Source: QQUJ01 sp050287605
GTDB lineage: Bacteria; Pseudomonadota; Gammaproteobacteria; QQUJ01
Direction: 5' to 3'
NCBI GenBank assembly: GCA_050287605.1
Contig: JBNKCG010000018.1
Coordinates: 110,744-174,743 of the forward strand
Length of the DNA stretch: 64,000 bases
The notes under the pieces are model-generated. The model ran no database searches, was not told the DNA's origin, and was given only the letters and a program-made list of their open reading frames with translations. The position numbers and the translations under genes are program-made. Every line of letters begins with the position of its first letter. Positions within the stretch are counted from its first letter, which is position 1. Below are positions 48,038 through 56,238 of the stretch, piece by piece.

Positions 48038-48412
48038 GGGGGCGACCTGGTTTCGACGTGGGTTGCAAAACCTTAGGTGCATGCCGAGGTGCGGTGACCT
48101 CGTTAAACACGCTGCAAACCTTATAGTTGCCAACGACGACAACTACGCACTCGCCGCTTAATACCCGGTAGGGTGCCGTCTGACCGGGGCCGTGCTTGTG
48201 CGCCCGGAGTCCCTCGGGACGACTCAGGCGTCGATTCTCACAAGATCGCGGTGAAGCGTGTCCCGAGCCGATCCGCTAAAACCCCTAGGGACTCGCCGTC
48301 GGTTTTCCCTGCCCATCGGGTAGCCGGCAGTTAAATCAATAGGTGGGATAAGCATGTAGAGCCGAAGGCGGAGAGCTTGCGGACGCGGGTTCGATTCCCG
48401 CCGCCTCCACCA
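48038..48412 (+). ncRNA. ssrA: Transfer-messenger RNA (tmRNA)
   Basis: 375 bases. The 5' end GGGGGCGACC pairs with the 3' CGCCTCC to form the acceptor stem, and the 3' end carries a TTCGATTC T-loop and encoded CCA. The tag reading frame at 48129-48161 encodes ANDDNYALAA then TAA. Works with SmpB, encoded just upstream. An open frame on the opposite strand here is an artefact of the tRNA-like part. Confidence 0.97.
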
Positions 48413-48418
48413 ATCGAC

Positions 48419-48453
48419 GAAGGGTCGCCCAGCAGGCGGCCCTTCAGTATTTT
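48419..48453 (+). terminator. Terminator of tmRNA
   Basis: An 11-bp stem (GAAGGGTCGCC/GGCGGCCCTTC, one wobble) with loop CAGCA, then AGTATTTT, starting seven bases after the CCA end. The following bases to 48642 hold nothing I recognise. Confidence 0.82.
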
Positions 48454-48642
48454 GGCGGTGAGAAGTAGATACCGAGGTTCGGATCCGACCTGCCGCCGCC
48501 AAGCTGCGCTGAACACCGAAGTCTCGTTTCCCGACTAAACCAGCGGGCGCGCTTCGCGCATCTGGCACTCACCCAAATCAATTTCCTGCCGACGCTGAAC
48601 CCTTAGCGGATCGGCCCGATTGAGCCCACCGAGCACGTACCG

Positions 48643-49374
48643 CTAGCGCTCAGTCAGAGTCGACAGAATGTCAGCATACCAGGCGCAGTTCAGACCGAGC
48701 GCCTCGTCAATCGTCCGGTCGCGGCTACCCAGGTCGAGTCGCGCTGAGTGCACACCGAGCAACATCCACGGCAGATCGCCAAGCATCGGGGCCGTCTCGG
48801 CAATGCGCATCACCACCGGTGCGCCACTCGTACCGCGGTGGGTACGGGCGTCTGTGAGAAAATAGCCCTCCCCTTGGAAGCGTAGTCCGAAGGAAGACGC
48901 AACTACCGCGTGACGAACAACTGGCATGTGGTGCAACGCATCGTGGAAACCCAGCGGAAATCCCACCACCAGCAACGCGCTACCCACCTCTACGGTCATC
49001 GGTGGGCGGTGCAGGTGGTTGGGCGTAAAGGCGCGGTAGACGGCGGTATCGGGCAGTGCGGATCGTTGGATTTCGATCACGGCCACATCGATTTCCCCAG
49101 CGGTGTCCTGGCCCTGACGCCAGATACTCTTTCCGTCACGGTACAGAGGAATCGAGAATCCCGTGGATTTCGCCAAATTTTCGGGATCAATGTGCAGTTC
49201 GATCTCGATACGGTCCGGAAAGTGCCCGCTGGGTTCGTCGACAACCACGTGACGGCTCGTCACCAGGAACAAGCGCCCGTTGCGCTCGAAGAAGAATCCG
49301 CTGGCGTTGGTCAGCGTCTGCCGCCCCTCGAAGGTAAGAATACGTGCCGCAGTGAGCAACAGGGATTCGATCAT
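48643..49374 (-). CDS. Trypsin-like serine protease domain protein (probably cytoplasmic)
   Basis: 243 residues from the ATG at 49374 with GGGAG upstream. A chymotrypsin-fold peptidase is suggested by His42 (VTSRHVV), Asp96 (GEIDVAVIEI) and Ser183 (HRGTSGAPV), in the right order and spacing. GSALLVVGFPLG between them is also typical. There is no signal peptide or membrane helix, unlike DegP-type proteases, and no PDZ domain. Substrate unknown. Same strand as the Crp/Fnr-like gene 68 bases upstream, so probably cotranscribed with it. It could also be an inactive scaffold, though all three triad residues are present. Confidence 0.75.
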   Translation of the reverse strand: MIESLLLTAARILTFEGRQTLTNASGFFFERNGRLFLVTSRHVVVDEPSGHFPDRIEIELHIDPENLAKSTGFSIPLYRDGKSIWRQGQDTAGEIDVAVIEIQRSALPDTAVYRAFTPNHLHRPPMTVEVGSALLVVGFPLGFHDALHHMPVVRHAVVASSFGLRFQGEGYFLTDARTHRGTSGAPVVMRIAETAPMLGDLPWMLLGVHSARLDLGSRDRTIDEALGLNCAWYADILSTLTER

Positions 49375-49442
49375 CTCCTCTCCCGATTTAACGAAGGCGC
49401 GTGCACGTTGGTCAATAAGGGTATCTCGTCGACTCGTCTGGT

Positions 49443-50186
49443 TCAGTCCATGCCTGGAAAAGCTGCACTCGACGGACCCAACAGGCGATCGCACTCTGTC
49501 TTGACCACTCGGTAACACTCACAAACGGCTCGCTCCAAACCCGCACGATCAACAATCGTGATACGACCACGTCGATAACGGATGAATCCCGCCTCCTGAA
49601 GTCTATGGGCCGCGATCGACACACCTTCCCTGCGCACCCCAAGCATGTTGGCAATCAACTCCTGAGTCAGAATAAGTTCATCGGTTTGCAGCCTATCATG
49701 ACTAAGCAAAAGCCACCGACACAACTGCTGCTCGACCGAGTGAAGACGATTGCACACGGCAGTCTGCGACATCTGAGTGAGCAATGCCTGCGTGTAGAGA
49801 AGCAGGCTCCGATGCAGGTCTTCGACGCGCCTGAATTCGGTGCGAAAGAACTCCAACTCCAAGCGGAACGCAGAGCCCGCGCTTTGGACTAATGCCCTGT
49901 TGGGAGTGGTATCGCCACCCATGAAAACGGCGATACCCACCACACCGTCTCGACCGACGATCCCCATTTCCGCCGAACTGCCGTTCTCCATGGTGTAGAG
50001 CAGGGAAACAATGGCGGTGGTGGGGAAGTAGATGTACGCAAGCGATTCGCCCGGCTCATATATCACTTGCCCCAATGCAAGCTGCACCGGTTTCATATGG
50101 GGCCGCAGGCGATCCCGCGCATCAGCGGAAAGCGCCGCGAGCAGACGATTCTGTTTCAGGTCATCGGCATCCTCTGTCGGTTTCAC
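49443..50186 (-). CDS. Crp/Fnr family transcriptional regulator
   Basis: 247 residues: an N-terminal cyclic-nucleotide-binding-like beta-roll (about 15-140), a long dimer helix and a C-terminal winged helix (LILTQELIANMLGVRREGVSIAAHRLQEAGFI). The cAMP-contact signature of Crp (RxxxSA) and the N-terminal cysteine cluster of Fnr are both missing, so neither ligand can be assumed. The start is a GTG at 50186 with GGGAGG upstream. It is divergent from the cysteine-repeat protein and upstream of the protease, which makes those genes its likely targets. Confidence 0.82.
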   Translation of the reverse strand: MKPTEDADDLKQNRLLAALSADARDRLRPHMKPVQLALGQVIYEPGESLAYIYFPTTAIVSLLYTMENGSSAEMGIVGRDGVVGIAVFMGGDTTPNRALVQSAGSAFRLELEFFRTEFRRVEDLHRSLLLYTQALLTQMSQTAVCNRLHSVEQQLCRWLLLSHDRLQTDELILTQELIANMLGVRREGVSIAAHRLQEAGFIRYRRGRITIVDRAGLERAVCECYRVVKTECDRLLGPSSAAFPGMD

Positions 50187-50506
50187 TTTCCCAATTTCCC
50201 TCCCATCGTCCCTACCACGTTGATAGTGCTAGCGGAACCCCGCGACGCGAGTCCCGTTTGCGCGCTGCCCACTGTGGCTATCCGGCGCATCGGATGCTAT
50301 CAGCTCTGCGCGGCAGCGAACATGCAATCGGTCGCCCGTCGCCGCGAAGTGCCAGGGCAGGCGTGTCCGCAACGCACGCAAAAATCGCTTAGAACCCGTG
50401 AACCGACAATTCCTATGCGCGCCAACGCACAGACACCCACTCCACCGATCAAATATAAAGATGGGTTGACCGTAGAGCCACGGCTGCTCTGCGCTAAGGA
50501 GTACCG
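50187..50506. other. Divergent intergenic region (320 bases)
   Basis: Between the Crp/Fnr-like gene and the cysteine-repeat gene. I see a candidate rightward promoter near its right end and no clear symmetric Crp- or Fnr-type site. It looks less GC-rich than the housekeeping part of the window. No credible gene lies inside. Confidence 0.5.
50430..50459 (+). promoter_or_regulatory. Candidate promoter of the cysteine-repeat gene
   Basis: CAGACA (50430-50435), 18 bases, TATAAA (50454-50459). Predicted leader about 40 bases, with AAGGAG directly before the start codon. Confidence 0.42.
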
Positions 50507-51292
50507 ATGACTATACGACGCGCAAAGATAGCTCGTTTCATTATCCCGCTGATCCTCGCCATGCTACCGCAAACGTATCCGGTGAGCGCCGTAGCACAAG
50601 ATCGTTCAGCCAACGCACCAGAGAACGCGAGTACCAAACGTTACGGCACTGGGTGGGAGTGCAATCGCGGCTATCGCGATGTGGACAGCCACTGCGTCGC
50701 GCTGAACATACCGGCCCACGCGTATGCAACCGATACGAAGTACGGACGCGGCTGGGAGTGCGGCCGGGGCTACACACAGTATGGCAAATCGTGTGTTGCG
50801 ATCGAACTGCCAAACAATGCTTACCTGAGTGCGATGCGCGGCGACAGGTGGCAATGCGAGCGCGGTTATCGGAAATCCCGTGACGAATGCGTGGCCATCA
50901 AAGTTCCTGAAAACGGATACCTCACGGACGATTCTTACGGACCCGGTTGGCGGTGCAACCGCGGATTCCAAGCTGACAACAATGCGTGCATCGCCATCAA
51001 GGTTCCCGCCAACGGACATTTGTCGGACGCATCAACAAAGCCGGGCTGGAATTGCGATCGTGGGTATCAACAAGACCGGGAGAACTGCGTTGCCATTCGG
51101 GTGCCGGAAAACGGGTACTTGTCGGACCGGACATACGGCCCGGGTTGGTCGTGCGAGCGTGGCTTCCATGCTGCGAACGACGATTGCGTCGCGCTGCAAC
51201 TGCCCGACAATGCTCATGTCGACTATTCCGGTAACGACTGGGAATGCAATCGCCCTTACCGCAAACAGATGGGCAGTTGCGTGCTGCGTTGA
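50507..51292 (+). CDS. Secreted cysteine-repeat protein of unknown function
   Basis: 261 residues. Residues 1-30 form a signal peptide (hydrophobic core FIIPLILAML, cleavage after AVA). The rest is seven tandem repeats of 31-33 residues, each with W-x-C-x10-C: Trp at 50, 83, 115, 148, 181, 214, 245 and Cys pairs at 52/63, 85/96, 117/128, 150/161, 183/194, 216/227, 247/258. A typical unit reads GWxCxRGYxxxxxxCVAIxVPxNGYL. The last repeat is cut short after CVLR. The perfect 14-cysteine pattern argues for one disulfide per repeat in the periplasm or outside. I do not recognise a named family. AAGGAG lies five bases before the ATG. Confidence 0.85.
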   Translation: MTIRRAKIARFIIPLILAMLPQTYPVSAVAQDRSANAPENASTKRYGTGWECNRGYRDVDSHCVALNIPAHAYATDTKYGRGWECGRGYTQYGKSCVAIELPNNAYLSAMRGDRWQCERGYRKSRDECVAIKVPENGYLTDDSYGPGWRCNRGFQADNNACIAIKVPANGHLSDASTKPGWNCDRGYQQDRENCVAIRVPENGYLSDRTYGPGWSCERGFHAANDDCVALQLPDNAHVDYSGNDWECNRPYRKQMGSCVLR

Positions 51293-51407
51293 GCGCCGTA
51301 AAACACGAGCTTGGGCATGCGCCTTTAGTCAGCGCTTCGCAATTGGCGCAAATCGACGACGTAATTTCTACGAAAACGAGGCGGGATGATTGTCGTTGCC
51401 TCCGGGC

Positions 51408-51446
51408 CGACAAAGGGTCACGCAGCGGGTGACCCTTTGTCGATTT
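51408..51446 (+). terminator. Terminator downstream of the cysteine-repeat gene
   Basis: A perfect 14-bp stem (51408-51421 with 51429-51442) and seven-base loop, then ATTTT. It lies about 115 bases after the stop. On the opposite strand no T run follows, so it serves xylA poorly. Confidence 0.75.
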
Positions 51447-51519
51447 TAGGTGCGCCCGAAGAGAGCACGGTACCCGCATTCGCAGCGGACCACCCCATGA
51501 CAACGGGCGATTCAGCGAA

Positions 51520-52836
51520 TTACAGGTAACGATTCACCAGATTTTCCAGATACTCCTGGCGCCCGGATCGCGGCGAAGGCTCGATCTTCTGGTCGAGAAC
51601 GGTGTCGGAGATCTGCTGTAGCGACATCACACCCTGCAATATCGCCCTGCCCATGCTCTCATTCCAGCCGTGATAGCGCGCTTGGCGCAGTTGTTCCAGC
51701 GTGCCGTCGTCCAGCATGCGCTCGGCGACCAACAACCCCCGAGCACACACGTCGATGGCGCCGACGTGGGCGTGAAACAGATCTACCGGATCGATGGATT
51801 GGCGTCGCAGCTTCGCGTCGAAATTCACGCCGCCAGTGCCGAAACCGCCGGCACGGAAAATGGTGTACATCGCCATGGCCACGTCCGGCAGGTTGGTGGG
51901 GAACTGGTCGGTATCCCAACCGTTCTGGGGATCGCCGCGGTTCATGTCGATACTGCCGAAGATACCGTGGGCGGTGGCGAAGTCCAGTTCATGTTCGAAA
52001 CTGTGACCCGCCAGCGTCGCGTGGTTGGCCTCGATGTTGAGCTTGATTTCATTCTCGAGGCCGTACTTCAGCAAAAATCCCAGCACCGTCGCGCAGTCGT
52101 GGTCGTACTGGTGTTTGGTGGGCTCCTGGGGTTTGGGTTCAATCAGAATAGTGCCCTCGAATCCAATCTTGTGCTTGTGTTCCACCACCAGATTCATGAA
52201 GCGCCCGAGCTGATCGGCTTCGCGTTTGAGATCGGTGTTCAGCAGACAATCGTAGCCCTCACGACCGCCCCACAGGACGTAGTTGGCGCCACCCAGACGG
52301 TGGGTCGACTCCAGGATGTGTTTCACCTGGGCCGCGGCGTAGGCGAATACCGCGGGGTCCGGGTTGGTGGCGGCGCCGCCCATGTAGCGAGGGTGGCTGA
52401 AAAGGTTCGCGGTACCCCAGAGCAGGTGCACACCGGTGCGTTCCATGTGGGATTGCATCTGCTCGACGATGATGTCGAGATTGCGATTGCTGGCGGCCAG
52501 GGTATCGCCTTCGGGTGCCACGTCACGGTCGTGAAAACAGAAGAACGGAACGCCGAGCTTTTCGAAAAACTCGAAGGCCACCTCCAGTTTGCGCGCTGCC
52601 TGCTGCATCGGATCGCCGGCTTCGAACCAAGGGCGGAACAGGGTCTGCCCGCCGAAGGGATCGTTGCCCTGCCAGCAGAAGGTATGCCACATGCAAACCG
52701 CCAGGCGCAGCTGCTCCTGCATGGTTTTTCCCAGCACCACCCGATCGGGGTCGTACCAGCGATAGGCAAGCGGCTCCTCGCTACCGGGTCCCTGGTAGGT
52801 GATGCGCTCGATCTCTCTAAAATAGGTCTCTTTCAT
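51520..52836 (-). CDS. xylA: Xylose isomerase
   Basis: Interconverts D-xylose and D-xylulose (and acts on glucose). 438 residues, the long class II form. Active-site His102 and Asp105 (FCFHDRD), metal-site Glu233 and Lys235 (LIEPKPQEPTKHQ) and the DMNRGDPQNGWDTDQFP loop are intact. It is the last gene of the leftward sugar operon, 68 bases after a small membrane-protein gene. No xylulokinase gene (xylB) is in the window. Confidence 0.97.
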   Translation of the reverse strand: MKETYFREIERITYQGPGSEEPLAYRWYDPDRVVLGKTMQEQLRLAVCMWHTFCWQGNDPFGGQTLFRPWFEAGDPMQQAARKLEVAFEFFEKLGVPFFCFHDRDVAPEGDTLAASNRNLDIIVEQMQSHMERTGVHLLWGTANLFSHPRYMGGAATNPDPAVFAYAAAQVKHILESTHRLGGANYVLWGGREGYDCLLNTDLKREADQLGRFMNLVVEHKHKIGFEGTILIEPKPQEPTKHQYDHDCATVLGFLLKYGLENEIKLNIEANHATLAGHSFEHELDFATAHGIFGSIDMNRGDPQNGWDTDQFPTNLPDVAMAMYTIFRAGGFGTGGVNFDAKLRRQSIDPVDLFHAHVGAIDVCARGLLVAERMLDDGTLEQLRQARYHGWNESMGRAILQGVMSLQQISDTVLDQKIEPSPRSGRQEYLENLVNRYL

Positions 52837-52904
52837 GGAACTGCCTCGCTAAGTCGCTTCAATGGATTTTTCGCAGCAGCCGCGGCACCCGGGACCGGGC
52901 GCAG

Positions 52905-53210
52905 CTACTTAACAAAATAGATGCCGTACAGCGTCGCCGAACCCAGCGCCAGCAGCACGACCACGGCAAAAGTCGCCAACACGATCAGCGCCGTCTTCAC
53001 GACGGCCTTCGCCGGTTTGCCGGCCACACACTGCGGGATGAGATTGAAGGCGAGCCCACCCACTACGACCATGACCGCGCCGACGCCGAACAGCACCTGA
53101 CTGAAGGGTTGAAAGATGAACAGCAAGGCCAGGATGCAAAACCCGATGATGCTGTATTCGACCCCCTTGGCCTGACGATCGCTCATGGCACTGGAACGGG
53201 AGCCATCCAT
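52905..53210 (-). CDS. Small membrane protein in the sugar ABC operon
   Basis: 101 residues with three hydrophobic segments (about 20-38, 40-58, 74-97). The ATG at 53210 overlaps the stop of the upstream ATPase gene as TGATG, which decides the start over an ATG eight codons later without a ribosome site. Family not recognised. The coupling suggests a role with the transporter, for example an accessory membrane subunit, but this is only inferred from position. Confidence 0.7.
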   Translation of the reverse strand: MDGSRSSAMSDRQAKGVEYSIIGFCILALLFIFQPFSQVLFGVGAVMVVVGGLAFNLIPQCVAGKPAKAVVKTALIVLATFAVVVLLALGSATLYGIYFVK

Positions 53211-54292
53211 CAGTTCACCAGCCTTTCGTTGGCGTCGAAGATCAGCGTCGCGCCCGGCTTGACGCCAAGATGCAGTCGCTGCCCCGTTTGCAGCCGCTGA
53301 CTGCGCTCCACCACCACCCGCAGCGGGTGATCGCCCAGGTAGGCGTGCGCCAGGGTTTCCGCCCCCATGGGCTCCACCAAATCAACGCCGATACCGATGG
53401 ACTCGCCGCTTACCTCCTGCACCTCAAAGGCCCGGGGACGGATACCCAAGGTAACGGGGTGACCGGGCGCCACCCTGCGCTGGGACTCGTTGACGGGTAG
53501 CGACAGTATCTGACCGCCGACTCGGTAACGGGCGAGGTCGCCCTGATACGCCTGGACTTCGGCCGGCAGCAGGTTCATCGCTGGCGTACCGATAAAGCCG
53601 GCCACGAAGAGATTCGCCGGCGCGTTGAAGATCTCGTGCGGCGTGGCGATCTGTTCGATCACGCCGTCACGCATCACCGCAATCCGATCGGCCATGGTCA
53701 GCGCTTCCAACTGATCGTGGGTGACAATGACGGTGGCCTTGGAGAGACCGTTGAGGATCTCCTTGATTTCGCCGCGCATGGACTCCCGCAGCGTGATATC
53801 GAGCCGGCTGAGAGGTTCATCGAACAGGAAACAGTTGGGATCGCGCACGATAGCCCGTCCCACTGCGACTCGCTGCTTTTCGCCCTCGGCCAGTTTTCCC
53901 GGGCGGCGATGCAGGATGTCGACAACGCCCAGCGCCTTTGCCACCGTCTGCACCCGCTGGCGGATTTGTTGCGAACTCAGTCCCTCGGCACGCAGCGGAA
54001 AGGCGAGATTCTCCCCCACAGTGAGCGTCGGATAGAGGGCATAGAACTGAAATACCATGGCGACGTCGCGCTCGTCCGGCGCCAAGTCGTTGACCCGCCG
54101 ACCGGCGATGCGAATATCGCCGGCGGTGGCACGCTCCAACCCGGCGATCATGCGCAGTGTGGTGGTCTTGCCGCATCCGGAAGGTCCCAGCAGGCACAAC
54201 ACCTCGCCGGCATCGATGTGCATGGAGACGCGGTTCACGGCGCACAAATCGCCGAAACGCTTGGTCAGCTCGCTGACTTCGATGGTGCTCAT
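53210..54292 (-). CDS. Sugar ABC transporter ATP-binding protein 1 (degenerate signature)
   Basis: 360 residues of the UgpC/MalK-like class: nucleotide-binding domain plus C-terminal OB-fold regulatory domain. Walker A GPSGCGKT at 36-43, Walker B with Asp158-Glu159, and the H-loop histidine His182 (THDQ) are normal. The ABC signature at 134-138 reads LAEGE instead of LSGGQ. The start ATG at 54292 is two bases after the permease stop; the in-frame extension to 54664 overlaps the permease and is noise. A second ATPase gene in the operon has the complementary defect. Confidence 0.9.
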   Translation of the reverse strand: MSTIEVSELTKRFGDLCAVNRVSMHIDAGEVLCLLGPSGCGKTTTLRMIAGLERATAGDIRIAGRRVNDLAPDERDVAMVFQFYALYPTLTVGENLAFPLRAEGLSSQQIRQRVQTVAKALGVVDILHRRPGKLAEGEKQRVAVGRAIVRDPNCFLFDEPLSRLDITLRESMRGEIKEILNGLSKATVIVTHDQLEALTMADRIAVMRDGVIEQIATPHEIFNAPANLFVAGFIGTPAMNLLPAEVQAYQGDLARYRVGGQILSLPVNESQRRVAPGHPVTLGIRPRAFEVQEVSGESIGIGVDLVEPMGAETLAHAYLGDHPLRVVVERSQRLQTGQRLHLGVKPGATLIFDANERLVN

Positions 54293-54294
54293 GG

Positions 54295-55170
54295 TCAGTT
54301 CTTCACCGTGCCAAAGGTGACGCCGCGCAACAGATGGTGCTGCAGCACGTAGGTCACGATGAACACCGGAATCAGAAACAGGGTGATGATGGCGGCCAGC
54401 AAGCCCCAGTCGACGCCGATCTCGCCGCCCATGGACTGCGCCATGGCGACGGGGACCGTCCGCGTGTCGGTGCCGGTCAACAGCAGCGCGAAGAGGAATT
54501 CGTTCCAGGTCAGAATCATGGCAAAGACGGCCGTAGCGGCCAGCCCTGCCTTCAGCTGCGGCAGGCAGATCCTGAAGAACACGCGGCGCTCCGAGGCACC
54601 GTCGAGGCGCGCCGCATCCTCCACGTCGGTGGACAGTTCGTCGAAGAAGCTCTTCATCATCCACACCGAAAACGGCAGGTTGAAAGCAGCGTAAAGCAGA
54701 ATGATGCCCCAGTACGTGCCGCTCAACCCGAAGATACGGAACATCAGGAATATCGGGATGATCACCACGATGGGCGGCAGCATGCGGGTGGTGAGGATGA
54801 CGAACAGATAGGTGTCGTTGCCGCGCAGCGGATAACGGGAGAAGCCGTAGGCCGCCAGCGTACCCGCCACCAGCGCCAACAGCACCCCCGCCGAGGCGAC
54901 GAAGATGGAGTTGAAGAAATAGAGTCCGAACCCGGTGCTGAGCGCCTCACCGCCGATTTCCGAGGCGCGCTGGAAAACGTTGACGAAGTTGTCAAAGGTG
55001 GGTGTGAAAAACAGCTTGGGCGGCGTCGCCAACGCATCCTCACGGCTCTTGAACGCGGTGAGCAGTATCCACAACACCGGAAAGAAATAAATTAGCCCGA
55101 TTGTCGAGGCGACCAGCGTACGGCCCAGCCCCGCTTCGCGCAGAGCGCGTTCCCGCCGGCGGGCGAACAT
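54295..55170 (-). CDS. Sugar ABC transporter permease (MalG/UgpE type)
   Basis: 290-residue inner-membrane subunit with six predicted helices. The cytoplasmic EAA loop that docks the ATPase is EDAARLDGASERRVFFRI. Start ATG at 55170 overlaps the stop of the other permease (TGATG) and has AGGAGGGG upstream. Forms a heterodimer with the preceding gene product. Confidence 0.93.
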   Translation of the reverse strand: MFARRRERALREAGLGRTLVASTIGLIYFFPVLWILLTAFKSREDALATPPKLFFTPTFDNFVNVFQRASEIGGEALSTGFGLYFFNSIFVASAGVLLALVAGTLAAYGFSRYPLRGNDTYLFVILTTRMLPPIVVIIPIFLMFRIFGLSGTYWGIILLYAAFNLPFSVWMMKSFFDELSTDVEDAARLDGASERRVFFRICLPQLKAGLAATAVFAMILTWNEFLFALLLTGTDTRTVPVAMAQSMGGEIGVDWGLLAAIITLFLIPVFIVTYVLQHHLLRGVTFGTVKN

Positions 55171-56126
55171 CAGGTCCCCTCCTTGCGTTGGTTGACGAAA
55201 TAGAGATACAGGTTGGTCAACACGATGACCACGAACAGCAGGATGTACGAGATAGCCGACGCTTGGCTGGTTTTGAAGAACTGGAAAGCGACCCGGTAGA
55301 CGTAAACCGCAATGGTTTCGGTCGACGAGCCCGGCCCGCCGGCGGTGATGATGTACACCGCGTCGAAGAGTTTGAAGGTCTCGATGGTGCGGAATAGCAG
55401 CGCCAGCAGCAACAGCCCCTTGATATAGGGAAAGGTCACGGTCTTGAAACGCTGCCAAGGCGAGGCCCGGTCCACCGCCGCCGCTTCGTAGAGATAGTCC
55501 GGCACGCTCACCAGGCCGGCCAACACCAGCAACATCACGAACGGCGACCACATCCACGCATCGGCGATCACCACCCCCATGATGGCGCCCCACTGCGTGG
55601 CCAGTAGGGCGAAGGGGGTACCGGTGAACTGCATGACCGTCTGGCTTACCAGACCGAAGGTCGGCTCATAGAACAAGCGGAAAAACACCCCCACGGCCAC
55701 CAGGGAGAGCATCATCGGGGTCAATACCAACATCAAAATTTCGCGGCGCAGGGGAAATTTTTTCGCGAACAGCATCGCCAGCAGGAAACCGACGATGAGC
55801 TGTATCGCCACGCTCATAGCGACGATGAGGGCAGTGGTTTGCAGCCGGTCCCACACCACCGGGTCCCCCAACACCTTTTCGTAGTAGTAGAGCCCGGCGA
55901 AACGCGGCGCCTTGGCCACCGAGGCCTTGAAGTGAAAGAAGCTCAGGCCGAAAGACCACATCAACGGAAAGATGTTCATGATGAACAGCAGAAAGATCGC
56001 CGGCGCCACCAGCAGCGGACCACGACGGGCGGGGTCCATCAACCATGCCCATAAGCCTCCGGATGACGCTTTGTTTCCCTGACGGGCACTGGCACTCTCC
56101 AGCGAATCGTGGCCGCTGTCCCCCAT
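55170..56126 (-). CDS. Sugar ABC transporter permease (MalF/UgpA type)
   Basis: About 318 residues. A hydrophilic N-terminus of roughly 40 residues is followed by six helices, and the EAA loop reads YEAAAVDRASPWQRFKTVTFP. The start is uncertain: the ATG at 56126 and a TTG at 56153 both lack a clear ribosome site. A strong hairpin lies between this gene and the solute-binding protein gene. Confidence 0.9.
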   Translation of the reverse strand: MGDSGHDSLESASARQGNKASSGGLWAWLMDPARRGPLLVAPAIFLLFIMNIFPLMWSFGLSFFHFKASVAKAPRFAGLYYYEKVLGDPVVWDRLQTTALIVAMSVAIQLIVGFLLAMLFAKKFPLRREILMLVLTPMMLSLVAVGVFFRLFYEPTFGLVSQTVMQFTGTPFALLATQWGAIMGVVIADAWMWSPFVMLLVLAGLVSVPDYLYEAAAVDRASPWQRFKTVTFPYIKGLLLLALLFRTIETFKLFDAVYIITAGGPGSSTETIAVYVYRVAFQFFKTSQASAISYILLFVVIVLTNLYLYFVNQRKEGT

Positions 56127-56195
56127 GCGAGTTTTGGTGGCACTCAAATCCAATTCCGATCGCGCATCGTGAAGTGATTCATCGTTACGGGTTCC

Positions 56196-56224
56196 ACCGG
56201 GCGGCCGTCCACCGGCCGCCCGGT
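56196..56224 (-). other. Intercistronic hairpin between binding protein and permease
   Basis: A perfect 12-bp GC-rich stem (ACCGGGCGGCCG/CGGCCGCCCGGT) with five-base loop, 15 bases after the binding-protein stop and with no T run. Such hairpins protect upstream mRNA so the binding protein is made in excess of the permeases, as described for malE-malF. Confidence 0.75.
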
Positions 56225-56238
56225 TACCTGTACCATCC

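Noticed and set aside
48224..48568. Open frame with GGGGNRTRVRKLSAFG-like segment
   Set aside because: Antisense to the tRNA-like end of tmRNA and its terminator; an annotation artefact.
48390..48642. Integration (att) site at the tmRNA 3' end
   Set aside because: tmRNA ends are common phage/island targets, but no integrase and no second copy of the 3' end were found in the window.
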